Source: Leptolyngbyaceae cyanobacterium JSC-12 (GTDB lineage Bacteria > Cyanobacteriota > Cyanobacteriia > Leptolyngbyales > Leptolyngbyaceae). Taken from it: a DNA stretch of 64,000 bases. Positions 35,904 through 44,012 of the stretch are shown one piece after another. Numbering within the stretch: position 1 is the first letter of the stretch; every line of letters begins with the position of its first letter. Made by a program: the position numbers and the translations under genes. The stretch lies in contig CM001633.1 of the NCBI GenBank assembly GCA_000309945.1, positions 4,939,793 to 5,003,792 of the forward strand, in the 5' to 3' direction. The notes under the pieces are model-generated. The model was not told the origin of the DNA. It ran no database searches and worked only from the letters and a program-made list of their open reading frames with translations.

Positions 35904-36749
35904 ATGAGTCGGTCACTGAATCAGCAAATTCAAGAGTTTTATGATGCGTCATCAGGGCTGTGGGAGCAAATTTGGGGTGAACATATGCATCACGGCTACT
36001 ATGGCGCAGATGGGATGCTAGAGAAAGATCGCCGGGAAGCCCAAATTGACTTGATTGAGGAATTGTTGCAGTGGGCAGATGTGTCACAAGCAACCAGAAT
36101 TCTGGATGTGGGATGTGGCATTGGGGGCAGTAGCCTTTACTTGGCAGCTAGATTCAAAGCAGATGTTACAGGGATTACTCTCAGTCCTGTGCAGGCACAA
36201 AGAGCCAGCGATCGCGCCAAATTTGCAGGGTTATCCCAATCTACTTGCTTCCTGGTTGCTAATGCCTTGAATATGCCGTTTTTGGATAATTCGTTTGATG
36301 TTGTCTGGTCATTGGAGAGTGGGGAACACATGCCAGACAAGACGAAGTTCATGCAGGAACTTTATCGGGTGTTGAAACCAGGCGGCAAATTGCTAGTGGT
36401 AACGTGGTGCTGCCGTCCAACCGATCAGCAGCCATTAACGGAAGACGAACAAAAGCATTTAGAAGAGATTTATCGCGTCTATTGTTTGCCCTATGTAATC
36501 TCGCTGCCAGAGTATGAACAAATTGCTCAATCTCTCCCTCTGAAAAACATCCGTACTGCTGACTGGTCTAAAGCGGTTGCTCCTTTCTGGGATGTTGTAA
36601 TTGATTCGGCATTCACCCCAATAGCGATCGTGAGGTTGTTATTCTCTGGTTGGAAAACGATCAAAGCAGCGTTGTCGCTTAATTTAATGAAACATGGCTA
36701 TGAACGTGGCTTAATCCGCTTCGGGCTATTGTGTGCCATGAAGGAATGA
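35904..36749 (+). CDS. Gamma-tocopherol methyltransferase-like SAM methyltransferase
   Basis: A 281-residue class I methyltransferase from the ATG at 35904 with AGGTGAG 13 bp upstream. SAM motif I is ILDVGCGIGGSSLYLA, the post-I acidic region is VTGITLSPVQAQRA, and VLKPGGKLLVVTWC is motif III. The N-terminal WGEHMHHGYY and the LSLNLMKHGYERGLIRFGL tail match cyanobacterial and plant gamma-tocopherol methyltransferases (VTE4 type), which make alpha-tocopherol. Related MPBQ or sterol-type methyltransferases cannot be excluded. Confidence 0.82.
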   Translation: MSRSLNQQIQEFYDASSGLWEQIWGEHMHHGYYGADGMLEKDRREAQIDLIEELLQWADVSQATRILDVGCGIGGSSLYLAARFKADVTGITLSPVQAQRASDRAKFAGLSQSTCFLVANALNMPFLDNSFDVVWSLESGEHMPDKTKFMQELYRVLKPGGKLLVVTWCCRPTDQQPLTEDEQKHLEEIYRVYCLPYVISLPEYEQIAQSLPLKNIRTADWSKAVAPFWDVVIDSAFTPIAIVRLLFSGWKTIKAALSLNLMKHGYERGLIRFGLLCAMKE

Positions 36750-36828
36750 ATCTTGTAGAACTCTGGTATTGCCAATAAGAACAACCCTCATTGCAGCCGA
36801 CGAGATGGCAGCAATCTTGGAAACAACT

Positions 36829-36873
36829 TTTAGATGGTGTGACTTTAGATAGTGTGATTTTAGATGATGTGAT
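36829..36873. repeat. Three-copy 15-bp tandem repeat
   Basis: Three 15-bp units of the form TTTAGATGGTGTGAC lie in tandem, differing at a few positions. They are intergenic, in the ~500-bp gap between the methyltransferase and the kinase-like gene. In one frame they encode LDGVT/LDSVI/LDDVI, so a relic of a pentapeptide-like coding repeat is possible. Confidence 0.6.
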
Positions 36874-37028
36874 TGTTTTTCATATTGATCGGCGTTGTTG
36901 CATGATTGAGAAGAAGAGCAAATCTTCCCTTGTGGGAACTTGCGATTAGGCTTTGACTTCGTAACTATCTAGTTTGTGTATGGGCGTTGTTAGACTGCGA
37001 TCGCTTGGTTCAAAGAATTCATAGGCCT

Positions 37029-37084
37029 GGTGCGCTCCCAAAAACCTATCGGTGGAGTGGTAGGTTTTGCTAGGGGAACGCACC
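37029..37084. repeat. Dispersed hairpin repeat
   Basis: Imperfect inverted repeat with outer arms GGTGCG/CGCACC and inner arms AAACCTA/TAGGTTT. The text GTGCG...GGGAACGCACCCTAC is of a type scattered through many cyanobacterial genomes. No protein is encoded. Confidence 0.55.
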
Positions 37085-37106
37085 CTACAGTGATGGAGAT
37101 CACACT

Positions 37107-37200
37107 ATAGCGGTTCCTCATCGCCTAGGTTGTAGTAGGCTCCTCACTAAACAAGCTTTATAGGCATCTCTATGTCTCTCACACTATTGAGAACCGCTAT
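37107..37200. mobile_element. MITE-like element, 94 bp
   Basis: The ends are inverted repeats, ATAGCGGTTCCTCA at the left and TGAGAACCGCTAT at the right, differing by one extra base. The inside is AT-rich with no coding potential. TATAGCGGTT ends recur in cyanobacterial IS elements and their non-autonomous derivatives; the parent element is not in the window. Confidence 0.55.
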
Positions 37201-37266
37201 CCAGAGGAGCGATTTCCCCAATACTTTGAGAATACTATACTCAAACATTTGAGGCTACGAAGCTCC

Positions 37267-38250
37267 GTGAAAATTAGACTTTCAAGACGACGCTTTTTGT
37301 ATGCAACCAGTAGCGCGATCGCGGGTTCAGCCCTAACCTCACCTGCCGTTGCTGGAGCTGCCAATCTGCCTGCTGCCAGTGCCACAGCCGAGACAACGGC
37401 AGCGGCGATTGCCACAGCCGCCGCTATAAGTGCCACTATTCCTGTGATCAGTGAACTGCCAAACTACAGTTCGTTATTGGAGAACGCCATCTGTGACTTC
37501 GGAGCACATATTCGAACCCGTCAAACGTCCGTCGCTATGGCTATCCGGCTTATAAACATCTTCTTGGATAGAATTGAGAACGGTAAGATTTCCTCGGATA
37601 ACCTAGATGAGCTTAAAAAGTACGTCCAGATAGTCGAAAAGGAAACCCTAGAAACAGTAAATATAATCAACGACAGCCTTAGTTTATACTATGCAGCGAC
37701 TGATCGCGATCCGAGACAAGAGTCAGTTAACTTAGCAACCTGGATGAGTGATTTTCTGAAATCTCAAGCTGCTATCCACGCCACCCAACGCCAGGAGTTT
37801 GAGCATAGTCCAGATCGCTCCATTTTGCACACTCAGATTGCCGATTCATTGCCAACCGTGCTGATTAGCGAGAACACTCTCGATGCACTGCTTAGACTAC
37901 TCCTCAATCATTTCCTCATACTGGATCCACAACAACCTGTTACCCTGTCCGCCCATCTAGTCCAAAACCAAACCAGTGCTTCCCAATCTGAATTGCAACC
38001 TCAGTCACAGCCCCAGTTGGAGTTGAGTGTTAGCACTTCTGGAGTTATAGCGTTTGAGGGATTTCAGCGTCCATTTGACCCAGCGTGGTGTCAAGCCCCG
38101 TTCAGTGAATATTGCTCCATTCGGTTTCCAGATTTGATGGCAAAGGTGCAACTGCTCGCTAAGAATTTGCAGGCAACCGCTCAGCTAGCGAGTAGCGAAG
38201 ATCAAACTAGCATTACGGTAACGATTCCTTTGCAAATTGTGTCGGTTTAG
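37267..38250 (+). CDS. Kinase-like protein with twin-arginine-type leader (degenerate DHp/HATPase)
   Basis: About 327 residues from a GTG; a TTG at 37249 would add six. The start has a twin-arginine-like leader, RLSRRRFLYATSSAIAGSAL ending SPAVAGA, then an Ala/Thr-rich stretch. Residues ~75-140 resemble a DHp helix, but the HExRTP box reads AHIRTRQTS: the phosphoacceptor His position is Ala and the Pro is Arg. Later text (TLDALLRLLLNHFL) resembles the start of a HATPase domain without its N-box Asn-Ala, and no DxG or GxGLG box is found. It cannot autophosphorylate in the usual way. Other readings: a scaffold, or a decaying kinase whose N-terminus changed. Function unknown. Confidence 0.6.
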   Translation: MKIRLSRRRFLYATSSAIAGSALTSPAVAGAANLPAASATAETTAAAIATAAAISATIPVISELPNYSSLLENAICDFGAHIRTRQTSVAMAIRLINIFLDRIENGKISSDNLDELKKYVQIVEKETLETVNIINDSLSLYYAATDRDPRQESVNLATWMSDFLKSQAAIHATQRQEFEHSPDRSILHTQIADSLPTVLISENTLDALLRLLLNHFLILDPQQPVTLSAHLVQNQTSASQSELQPQSQPQLELSVSTSGVIAFEGFQRPFDPAWCQAPFSEYCSIRFPDLMAKVQLLAKNLQATAQLASSEDQTSITVTIPLQIVSV

Positions 38251-38398
38251 TGCGATCGCCCTTGGTGAATTGGGTTGAAGCACGAAACCCAATATCCACG
38301 TTTATAACTTCACGTTTAAAGAAACGTCAGTTCGGGATCAGAAAAGGGCGGAACAGATAGGCTGAGAATAGCAAAACTCAATCAGCCTCAAGCGCCCT

Positions 38399-38545
38399 AT
38401 GTTTAGTCTAGAAGCCTTGTTTTGTCAGGTTGATGACTTCTGCAAGCAATTTGAACCCTAGTGGCAACAGCATTTGTTGAGCCGTGGAGTCCACCAGCGT
38501 CAGCGAGAGCGCGGGTTGTGTACGAGCGAAATCATGACCCTCCTG
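38399..38545 (+). pseudogene. IS982-family transposase, N-terminal relic
   Basis: From the ATG at 38399 the frame reads MFSLEALFCQVDDFCKQFEP, a stop (TAG) at codon 21, then WQQHLLSRGV and LCTSEIMTLL. This is the conserved N-terminus of IS982-type transposases. The remaining ~240 codons are gone, cut at about 38545 where TPR-like coding sequence on the other strand begins. A hairpin with ATTGGGTT/AACCCAAT arms lies upstream near 38270-38293. Confidence 0.75.
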
Positions 38546-38719
38546 ACGCCCTCCTGGGTGCCTACCTGCAGATTTGAGAGCTTCATCCCCCTGTTGCATC
38601 AATTGCTGGATCGAGCCAGATTGGGCAATCGAAGGTGAGGGAGCGATCGCAACAGACACTGGGAACATTACTGCCAGCAGTATCATTAGAACTGGCTCGG
38701 AAGCTTTAGGAAGCATCAT
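38408..38719 (-). pseudogene. Exported TPR-type protein, truncated by IS982 relic
   Basis: The 103-residue frame starts with a signal peptide (VLMILLAVMFPVSVAIAPSP, then SIAQSG) and SIQQLMQQGDEALKSAG, which looks like the first helix of a TPR array. After that the sequence becomes meaningless because it is antisense to the IS982 relic. The true gene was cut at about 38546-38575. Only ~50 residues of the original protein remain. Confidence 0.6.
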
Positions 38720-38778
38720 GATAAGAATAAGGAATTCAGTGAAACACAGGTCTTGACTACGGATTTCTGGTGACCTGA

Positions 38779-39378
38779 TTAACTCCTAGCTCTGGGTTGC
38801 CAAGGGGTTAAAACCGTAGCCACGATCGCAAACCCAACCAAGAGCGCCAGCAAAAGACCAAACAACCCAGAAATCCGTATAGCAATATCAACCTGGATAC
38901 CGCGCAGATTCATTAAACCGACGATACAGGTTGCCAGTCCGAGAATGAAAGCCAGAATTAAAAACGGTCTTTCTCCTTGTGCTTTTTCCCAGCCAATCTT
39001 CACTGAAAGGATTACACCCCATCCAAAATAGACATTGCCTAACCCTGGGTTGAACTGGAAAAAAGGCAGCGGGTTGGCAGAACCCGCAATATAAGTGAAT
39101 GATGGTTGTCCGTTGAGCAAAGATAAAATGCTTGACCAAATGATCAAAGAACCCACAACCATCGCATAAACCCGGCTAAACAACATGCCAACTCTAACCA
39201 AAAGTACGCTAATGACAATAGGAATTATGATTAGCAGTATGAACAAACGAAGCCAGATTAAAGAAGCAAATGGGTCTATCTTTTGCGCTAACTCAGCTTG
39301 GGCCTGTTTGACCCTTTCGTAATGTTCAGGGCTAGCACGAAGATAAGGCGATCGCTTGGTTTTGGGTAGTTGAGGCAT
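38779..39378 (-). CDS. Multi-pass membrane protein, unknown
   Basis: A 199-residue protein with five or so hydrophobic segments, starting near residue 40 (LFILLIIIPIVISVLLVRVG) after a soluble N-terminus (SPEHYERVKQAQAELAQK). It ends VATVLTPWQPRARS. I recognise no family. A GGAGAT Shine-Dalgarno lies 6-11 bp upstream. It is downstream of the damaged protease gene on the same strand with 36 bp between. Confidence 0.65.
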   Translation of the reverse strand: MPQLPKTKRSPYLRASPEHYERVKQAQAELAQKIDPFASLIWLRLFILLIIIPIVISVLLVRVGMLFSRVYAMVVGSLIIWSSILSLLNGQPSFTYIAGSANPLPFFQFNPGLGNVYFGWGVILSVKIGWEKAQGERPFLILAFILGLATCIVGLMNLRGIQVDIAIRISGLFGLLLALLVGFAIVATVLTPWQPRARS

Positions 39379-39414
39379 ACTACATCTCCTTAACTTTGCT
39401 AATTCAAAAGGGTG

Positions 39415-41070
39415 CTACGCTCTAGCGATCGCCATTGCCCGCCGCACTGCCGCATCCGCGTTCACAAACCCATATCCTGTAAAAAGGTCATAGCCAGGAG
39501 TACCCACATCAATCGCCGTTTCTGACAAGATTTGCCGCACCTGAGCCGCTGTCAGAGTCGGATTTGCACTCCACACCAGGGACGCAACCCCTGCGACATT
39601 GGGTGCAGCAGAAGACGTTCCATCAAAAGGTGAAGCGTTGGTCGTATATGTATATTTAGGTGGAATAGTTCTGTTTCCCGATCCCTCTGCTTTAGTCGTA
39701 ATCACTTCCGCTGGACCCATCAGTGTGATTCCGCTCCCATAGTTTGAGTAAGGAATCCGATCTCCCATCTTCTGTGATTTGCCATTTCGGTCTTGTTTAC
39801 CCCAAGAGGCACCAACAGCAATGACATTTAGGTTATCAGATGCTAGGACGCTGGGCGTAGGAAGCGTAGATTGGGAGTCATTGCCGCTTGAAATCACAAA
39901 TAAAATTCGGTCTTGATATTGCCTAACAAGATTGCGAAAATCTTCCGAGACCGGACTAGTGAAACTCATATTAATGATCAGCCTCTGCCCACTGCCACCG
40001 ACAGGTTGAGTTGCTTCCGCCCATTGTCTGATCGCCTGCTCCGACGAAATATCACCTCTGTTCCCTCCCAGCACATCCGCAGAAATGACAGGCGATACCC
40101 AGTTAATCCCACTCATGCCCGTTCCATTATTACTTGCAGCAGCAATAATGCCCAAAACAGCAGTTCCATGTCCAAATAAATCTGGTTTGTTCTTTGGCAC
40201 ATCGAAAAAGTCATCGGCTGAGTCGTTCCCTGGTGTAGTATGCATTGCGTTACTTCGGAAATCGGGATGAGATTTTCCCTCATTTGTAAGAGCAATCCCG
40301 CCATCTTGAACACCTATTAGCACACTATTTGATCCTGTTGTGAATCGCCATGCGGTGTGAACGCCCATCATGTGTAAGTTCCATTGCCTAGTAAATAGCG
40401 GATCACTAGGATTTACAGTCAGCCCTGCATTAATGAAACCTGTTGCGAGCGATTCGTTTTGAAAGACAATTTTCTCAATACCTTCTAACAGAATTTCGCG
40501 ACCATCACTGAGTAGTAGCTGGTCAAACAGGCGATCGCCGTTGCCAGGATTGTATCGCACACCGCCAGTTCCATTTGCCGTAACTGGGTTCCATCGGACA
40601 GAACTTGAACTAAATGCAGACAGATCCAAGCGATCAAATAATCCCGCACCATAATCTACATTGCCATTCCCAGAAAAGACATAGCGACGATAGCCAGGAG
40701 TGAGGGTAAACTGATCTGCCCCCAGGGTGCCAGCCCGAATCAGCGTTGGGGATTGCAGTTGTTCCAGAACAGATAGGTTGTTATCTGACACGGACAGGTT
40801 GTAATTGGTCTCAACACCGTCAAAGGAAAAAACTCGCAGCCTGTAAGTTCCTGGATCGAGGATGGTGCGAATTGATTCTTCCGCAGTGCCCGCTTGATAA
40901 GAACGGGTGACAATCTGATTCACCTGATTGAAAAGTTCTAAACCAGCATCGGCGCGCAGTCCATTCAGTCGCAGACTAACATTTCGGCGCTCCTTCAGGT
41001 CAAATCGGTAATAATCATCCCGGTCAACCTCCCCCAATCGCCTGAGAAACCGTCGTCGTGCGCCCATCAT
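39415..41070 (-). CDS. S8 (subtilisin-like) serine peptidase, 5'-damaged
   Basis: The 551-residue frame has a pre-peptidase-C domain (VDRDDYYRFDLKERRNVSL to YRLRVFSFDGVETNYNLSVS), a beta-rich spacer, and a complete S8 domain: Asp in SVLIGVQDGGIAL, His in LFGHGTAVLGIIA, Asn in VISSGND, Ser in DGTSSAAPNVAGVASLV. Its apparent first residues (MMGARRRFLRRLG) come from the wrong frame. One base in a C5 run near 41030 (plus strand) separates them from the true continuation GTYDGRTTTVSQAIG. The frame upstream of that is itself cut at about 41166. No signal peptide remains, so secretion is doubtful; functionally this is probably a pseudogene with an intact catalytic domain. Confidence 0.75.
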   Translation of the reverse strand: MMGARRRFLRRLGEVDRDDYYRFDLKERRNVSLRLNGLRADAGLELFNQVNQIVTRSYQAGTAEESIRTILDPGTYRLRVFSFDGVETNYNLSVSDNNLSVLEQLQSPTLIRAGTLGADQFTLTPGYRRYVFSGNGNVDYGAGLFDRLDLSAFSSSSVRWNPVTANGTGGVRYNPGNGDRLFDQLLLSDGREILLEGIEKIVFQNESLATGFINAGLTVNPSDPLFTRQWNLHMMGVHTAWRFTTGSNSVLIGVQDGGIALTNEGKSHPDFRSNAMHTTPGNDSADDFFDVPKNKPDLFGHGTAVLGIIAAASNNGTGMSGINWVSPVISADVLGGNRGDISSEQAIRQWAEATQPVGGSGQRLIINMSFTSPVSEDFRNLVRQYQDRILFVISSGNDSQSTLPTPSVLASDNLNVIAVGASWGKQDRNGKSQKMGDRIPYSNYGSGITLMGPAEVITTKAEGSGNRTIPPKYTYTTNASPFDGTSSAAPNVAGVASLVWSANPTLTAAQVRQILSETAIDVGTPGYDLFTGYGFVNADAAVRRAMAIARA

Positions 41071-41166
41071 AGGTGCCTAAGTTAGTCGCTGATTCTGGAC
41101 TATTGCTAGCATCAGCAAAACTGCTGCTAGTTGACTGCACACTTAATCTATATTGGGAGGTTCACC
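41047..41166 (-). pseudogene. Detached 5' relic of the S8 peptidase gene
   Basis: Read on the minus strand this gives QYRLSVQ, the end of an upstream pre-peptidase-C repeat, then a Ser-rich linker ASNSPESATNLGTYDGRTTT, which should join the protease frame. A stop lies directly upstream, at about 41168, where similarity ends. The parent gene therefore had at least one more repeat at its 5' end. Confidence 0.65.
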
Positions 41167-41170
41167 CTCG

Positions 41171-41493
41171 TAGTGAAATGCCTTGCATTCCTAACACTAC
41201 TCTTCTTGCACAGCTTTGATTAGTGCGTGATCAGAGTGGCTAGTGAAATATGTGACTTAAGCCACTCAGTTGCTAGATGGTTAAGCAACATTTTTTCCCG
41301 ATAAGATTTTATCTGAATTGATGCTTACACAACAGCACTAAACGATAGATCTTCACTAGGTAAGAATTTGTTTCTAATACCTGATGTTTAGCCGCTTACA
41401 ATTGTTATAAAACATGTGCTTATTCTATGTTGAACTGCTTATGAAAAGTGCTCAGCCATCGACTGCGGAGACTGCTTATACCAATTTCTCACT
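41171..41493. other. Gap with no gene recognised
   Basis: AT-rich, about 320 bp, between the truncated protease gene and the IS630 relic. I see no gene, hairpin or repeat that stands out. Confidence 0.4.
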
Positions 41494-41823
41494 GTGGTCG
41501 CCATATTCGGTTCATCTTTGGCACGTGCTCGTATTGGACACCGACCCTTTGTTCCAGCAAGTCACATAACTCAGCCAACATCGCGTCATGATTCGATTCA
41601 ACAATCGTTTCTAGGATCTTCAGTTGCTCAACACTTAATTGGGTTGGTGTTTGCTGAGTTCGGCGTTTGGGGGCAATCTCACCAGTTTCCCGATATTGTT
41701 TGATTCATTTTCGCACGAAACTATAAGCAACTCGAAATTGTTGAGCGATTTGACGTTGCGACGTACGCCTTCAGTATAGACATCAACAATTTTTTGGCTA
41801 AGCTCCAGTGAGTATGGCTGCAC
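41494..41823 (-). pseudogene. IS630-family transposase relic
   Basis: From about 41823 the minus strand reads VQPYSLELSQKIVDVYTEG, the typical IS630 N-terminus, then loses frame; further pieces (RRTQQTPTQLSVEQLKILET in another frame, then IVESNHDAMLAELCDLLEQR) continue the family sequence to about 41500. At least two frame changes and a missing helix-turn-helix part, and no DDE catalytic region. It is a dead fragment. Confidence 0.78.
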
Positions 41824-42263
41824 TTGATTAAGAGTAAAGTAAATGTACTCAATGAGCATAGCAAATACGCCTCGCTAGGCTAGAAATTGCTATAGCATCT
41901 CTGACTTGCAACAACTCTGCCATAAAAGCTAATTTCTGCTGGTTATTCTATAAGCCTGACACGCTCTTGTTCAGCAATTTCTCCAGCGTTGAATTTCAGA
42001 AGGGTTTAGCAATAGAAGTGGTGTTCAGGATAGAGAAGTTAATGTGCTGATTTCACAGGATTGTCACATTTGAACTTTAAAATTAGAGGCACTGATTTCG
42101 AGAATCCTTATTTTGAGTAGCTTTACTATCGGTGGCTAGCAAGGCTAGTCAGTGATTAATGTAGAGGCAGATCTGCCCCCTTGAAAGTTGCTTACAGGAT
42201 TTCCTGCATCGGGGAATCTTTTTTACCTGGATTCATGGTTAACTCTCATTCAAGTTCCACAAA
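41824..42263. other. Gap upstream of the REC-kinase, nothing recognised
   Basis: About 440 bp. It presumably carries the promoter of the kinase at 42264 and the degraded end of the IS630 relic. No repeat or RNA is recognised. Confidence 0.4.
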
Positions 42264-43820
42264 ATGATCCCTGAACCAGAGATCGCGCCTGAAGGTAACA
42301 TTCTCATCATCGATGACTCACCCGAGAATCTGCGGATGTTGTCCCAAACGTTGATGACTTACGGGTATATCGTTCGGTGTGTTACTAACGGCTCAATGGC
42401 ATTGACCAGCATTCAACATGCGCCTCCAGATCTGATCTTACTCGACATTCGAATGCCAGGTCTGGATGGCTATCAAGTGTGTCAACAGTTGAAGCGAAAC
42501 CCAGAAACCCAAGATATTCCAGTTATTTTTCTGAGTGTTCTGGAAGAGGTTAAAGATATTGTGAAAGCTTTTGAGGTGGGTGGAGTTGATTACATCACTA
42601 AACCATTTCAGACAGAAGAAGTCTTAGCTCGAATTCAAAACCAATTAACAATTCAAACGTTGAGGAAACAATTATCGCTTCAAAATCAGTACTTGCTTCA
42701 CGAGATTAATGAACGCAAAAAGTTTGAGCAAGCGTTGTGTCAAGAAATTCAGCATCGTCTCTTAATTGAAACTTCTCTTCAAGATGTTAAAAATGTGGCA
42801 GAAGCCGCTGATTATACTAAACGCGAACTTTTAGCTCAAATGAGTCATGAGTTACGCACTCCACTCAATATTATTTTAGGGTTCACATCCTTAATGCAAG
42901 GCGAAGATACACTGACTCCCTCACAGCAAGAGTATCTAGCCACGGTGAATGACAGTGCCCAGCATTTACTTAAGCTTATCAACAAAATTTTGTCGATCGC
43001 TCACACGGCATCAAGTCAACCAGTCCTACTTGAACGAGAATTTGACTTGCACCAGCTTTTGGCATTGGTGATATCCCTATGGCAAACAAAAACCCTGGCA
43101 AAAGGATTACAGTTTGAATTTTATCAAGCTCCTGATCTTCCTCGTTTCATTCAAGCAGATGAAAACAAGTTTCGCCAAATCTTAATGAATTTGCTGGATG
43201 CTGCGCTCCAGGCAACTGAAACAGGTGCGATTGTAGTCAAAATTGACGTTGAAAATAAAGATTCTCTTGACTCTAATGGTATGTTCAGACTAGTTTTTGA
43301 AATCCATCAAATGGAGACTGGATACAGTTCAAATAAACTAGATATAAGTTTTCAGTCATTTTCACAAACTGCCTTCAGTCAATCATCCACACAGCAACTA
43401 GGAATGAGTTTGCTGTTAGTTCGCCAGTTTGCTCAGGTAATGGGCGGTGATGTTTTTTTTGAAAGTGATTCTGCAAAGGGAACGATCGCCTGCGTGCACC
43501 TTTTAGTCAAACTAGCCGACTCGTCACCAGGGCTGACTCAGCGTGACATACAATTGTCATCTTATCCGACTCAATCCACGCCTGAGGAGATCTTTCTATC
43601 TATGGAAGCATTACAGCATGTGATGTCAGGTGATTGGCTAGCACAACTTCATCAAGCCGCGGTAAAAGGGTTTGATCAACAAGTACTTCAGCTTATCCAA
43701 AAAATTCCGGCTAACTTTGCTTCACTTGCAACAACATTGGAAGTATGGGCGCGCAATTTTCAATTTGATCAAATTGTTGCAGTCATTCGACGCACTGCTC
43801 GCTTTCAACAATTGCCATGA
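42264..43820 (+). CDS. REC-led histidine-kinase-like protein with degenerate ATPase domain
   Basis: A 518-residue soluble protein. A REC domain (residues ~10-130) has the acidic pair IIDDSPENL, phospho-Asp in LILLDIRMPGLDGYQV and Lys in YITKPFQTEE. A coiled-coil then leads to a DHp with an intact His box (AQMSHELRTPLNIILG). The ATP-binding part is damaged: the N-box is NLLDAALQAT (Asn replaced), the DxGxG box reads MTETGYSS-like text, and the GxGLGL box is QQLGMSLLLV. It should therefore bind ATP poorly or not at all. A ~65-residue helical C-terminus (LAQLHQAAVKGFDQQVLQLI) also occurs on the hybrid kinase at 57341. It may act as a phospho-relay or inhibitor. Confidence 0.85.
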   Translation: MIPEPEIAPEGNILIIDDSPENLRMLSQTLMTYGYIVRCVTNGSMALTSIQHAPPDLILLDIRMPGLDGYQVCQQLKRNPETQDIPVIFLSVLEEVKDIVKAFEVGGVDYITKPFQTEEVLARIQNQLTIQTLRKQLSLQNQYLLHEINERKKFEQALCQEIQHRLLIETSLQDVKNVAEAADYTKRELLAQMSHELRTPLNIILGFTSLMQGEDTLTPSQQEYLATVNDSAQHLLKLINKILSIAHTASSQPVLLEREFDLHQLLALVISLWQTKTLAKGLQFEFYQAPDLPRFIQADENKFRQILMNLLDAALQATETGAIVVKIDVENKDSLDSNGMFRLVFEIHQMETGYSSNKLDISFQSFSQTAFSQSSTQQLGMSLLLVRQFAQVMGGDVFFESDSAKGTIACVHLLVKLADSSPGLTQRDIQLSSYPTQSTPEEIFLSMEALQHVMSGDWLAQLHQAAVKGFDQQVLQLIQKIPANFASLATTLEVWARNFQFDQIVAVIRRTARFQQLP

Positions 43821-44012
43821 ATTCCTTGAGAAAAGGTACAGTCATACAGTTACTAATTAGCGCTAATTTTTTGCAAACAGTTGTTTTCTTTCCTTGAATT
43901 GGTCATTTTGCCTGATAGATATTAAGAAATATCATTACTTTAGACTCTAAATTCCATCTCCCAATGATGACAGATCGAAACCGACCAATCGGAGCAGATA
44001 TTTTGATTGTGG

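Noticed and set aside
36829-36873. Tandem 15-bp repeats as a CRISPR array
   Set aside because: There are no spacers between units and no cas genes in the window.
41635-41859. A 74-residue minus-strand frame as a real gene
   Set aside because: It is part of an IS630 transposase relic whose frame changes partway.
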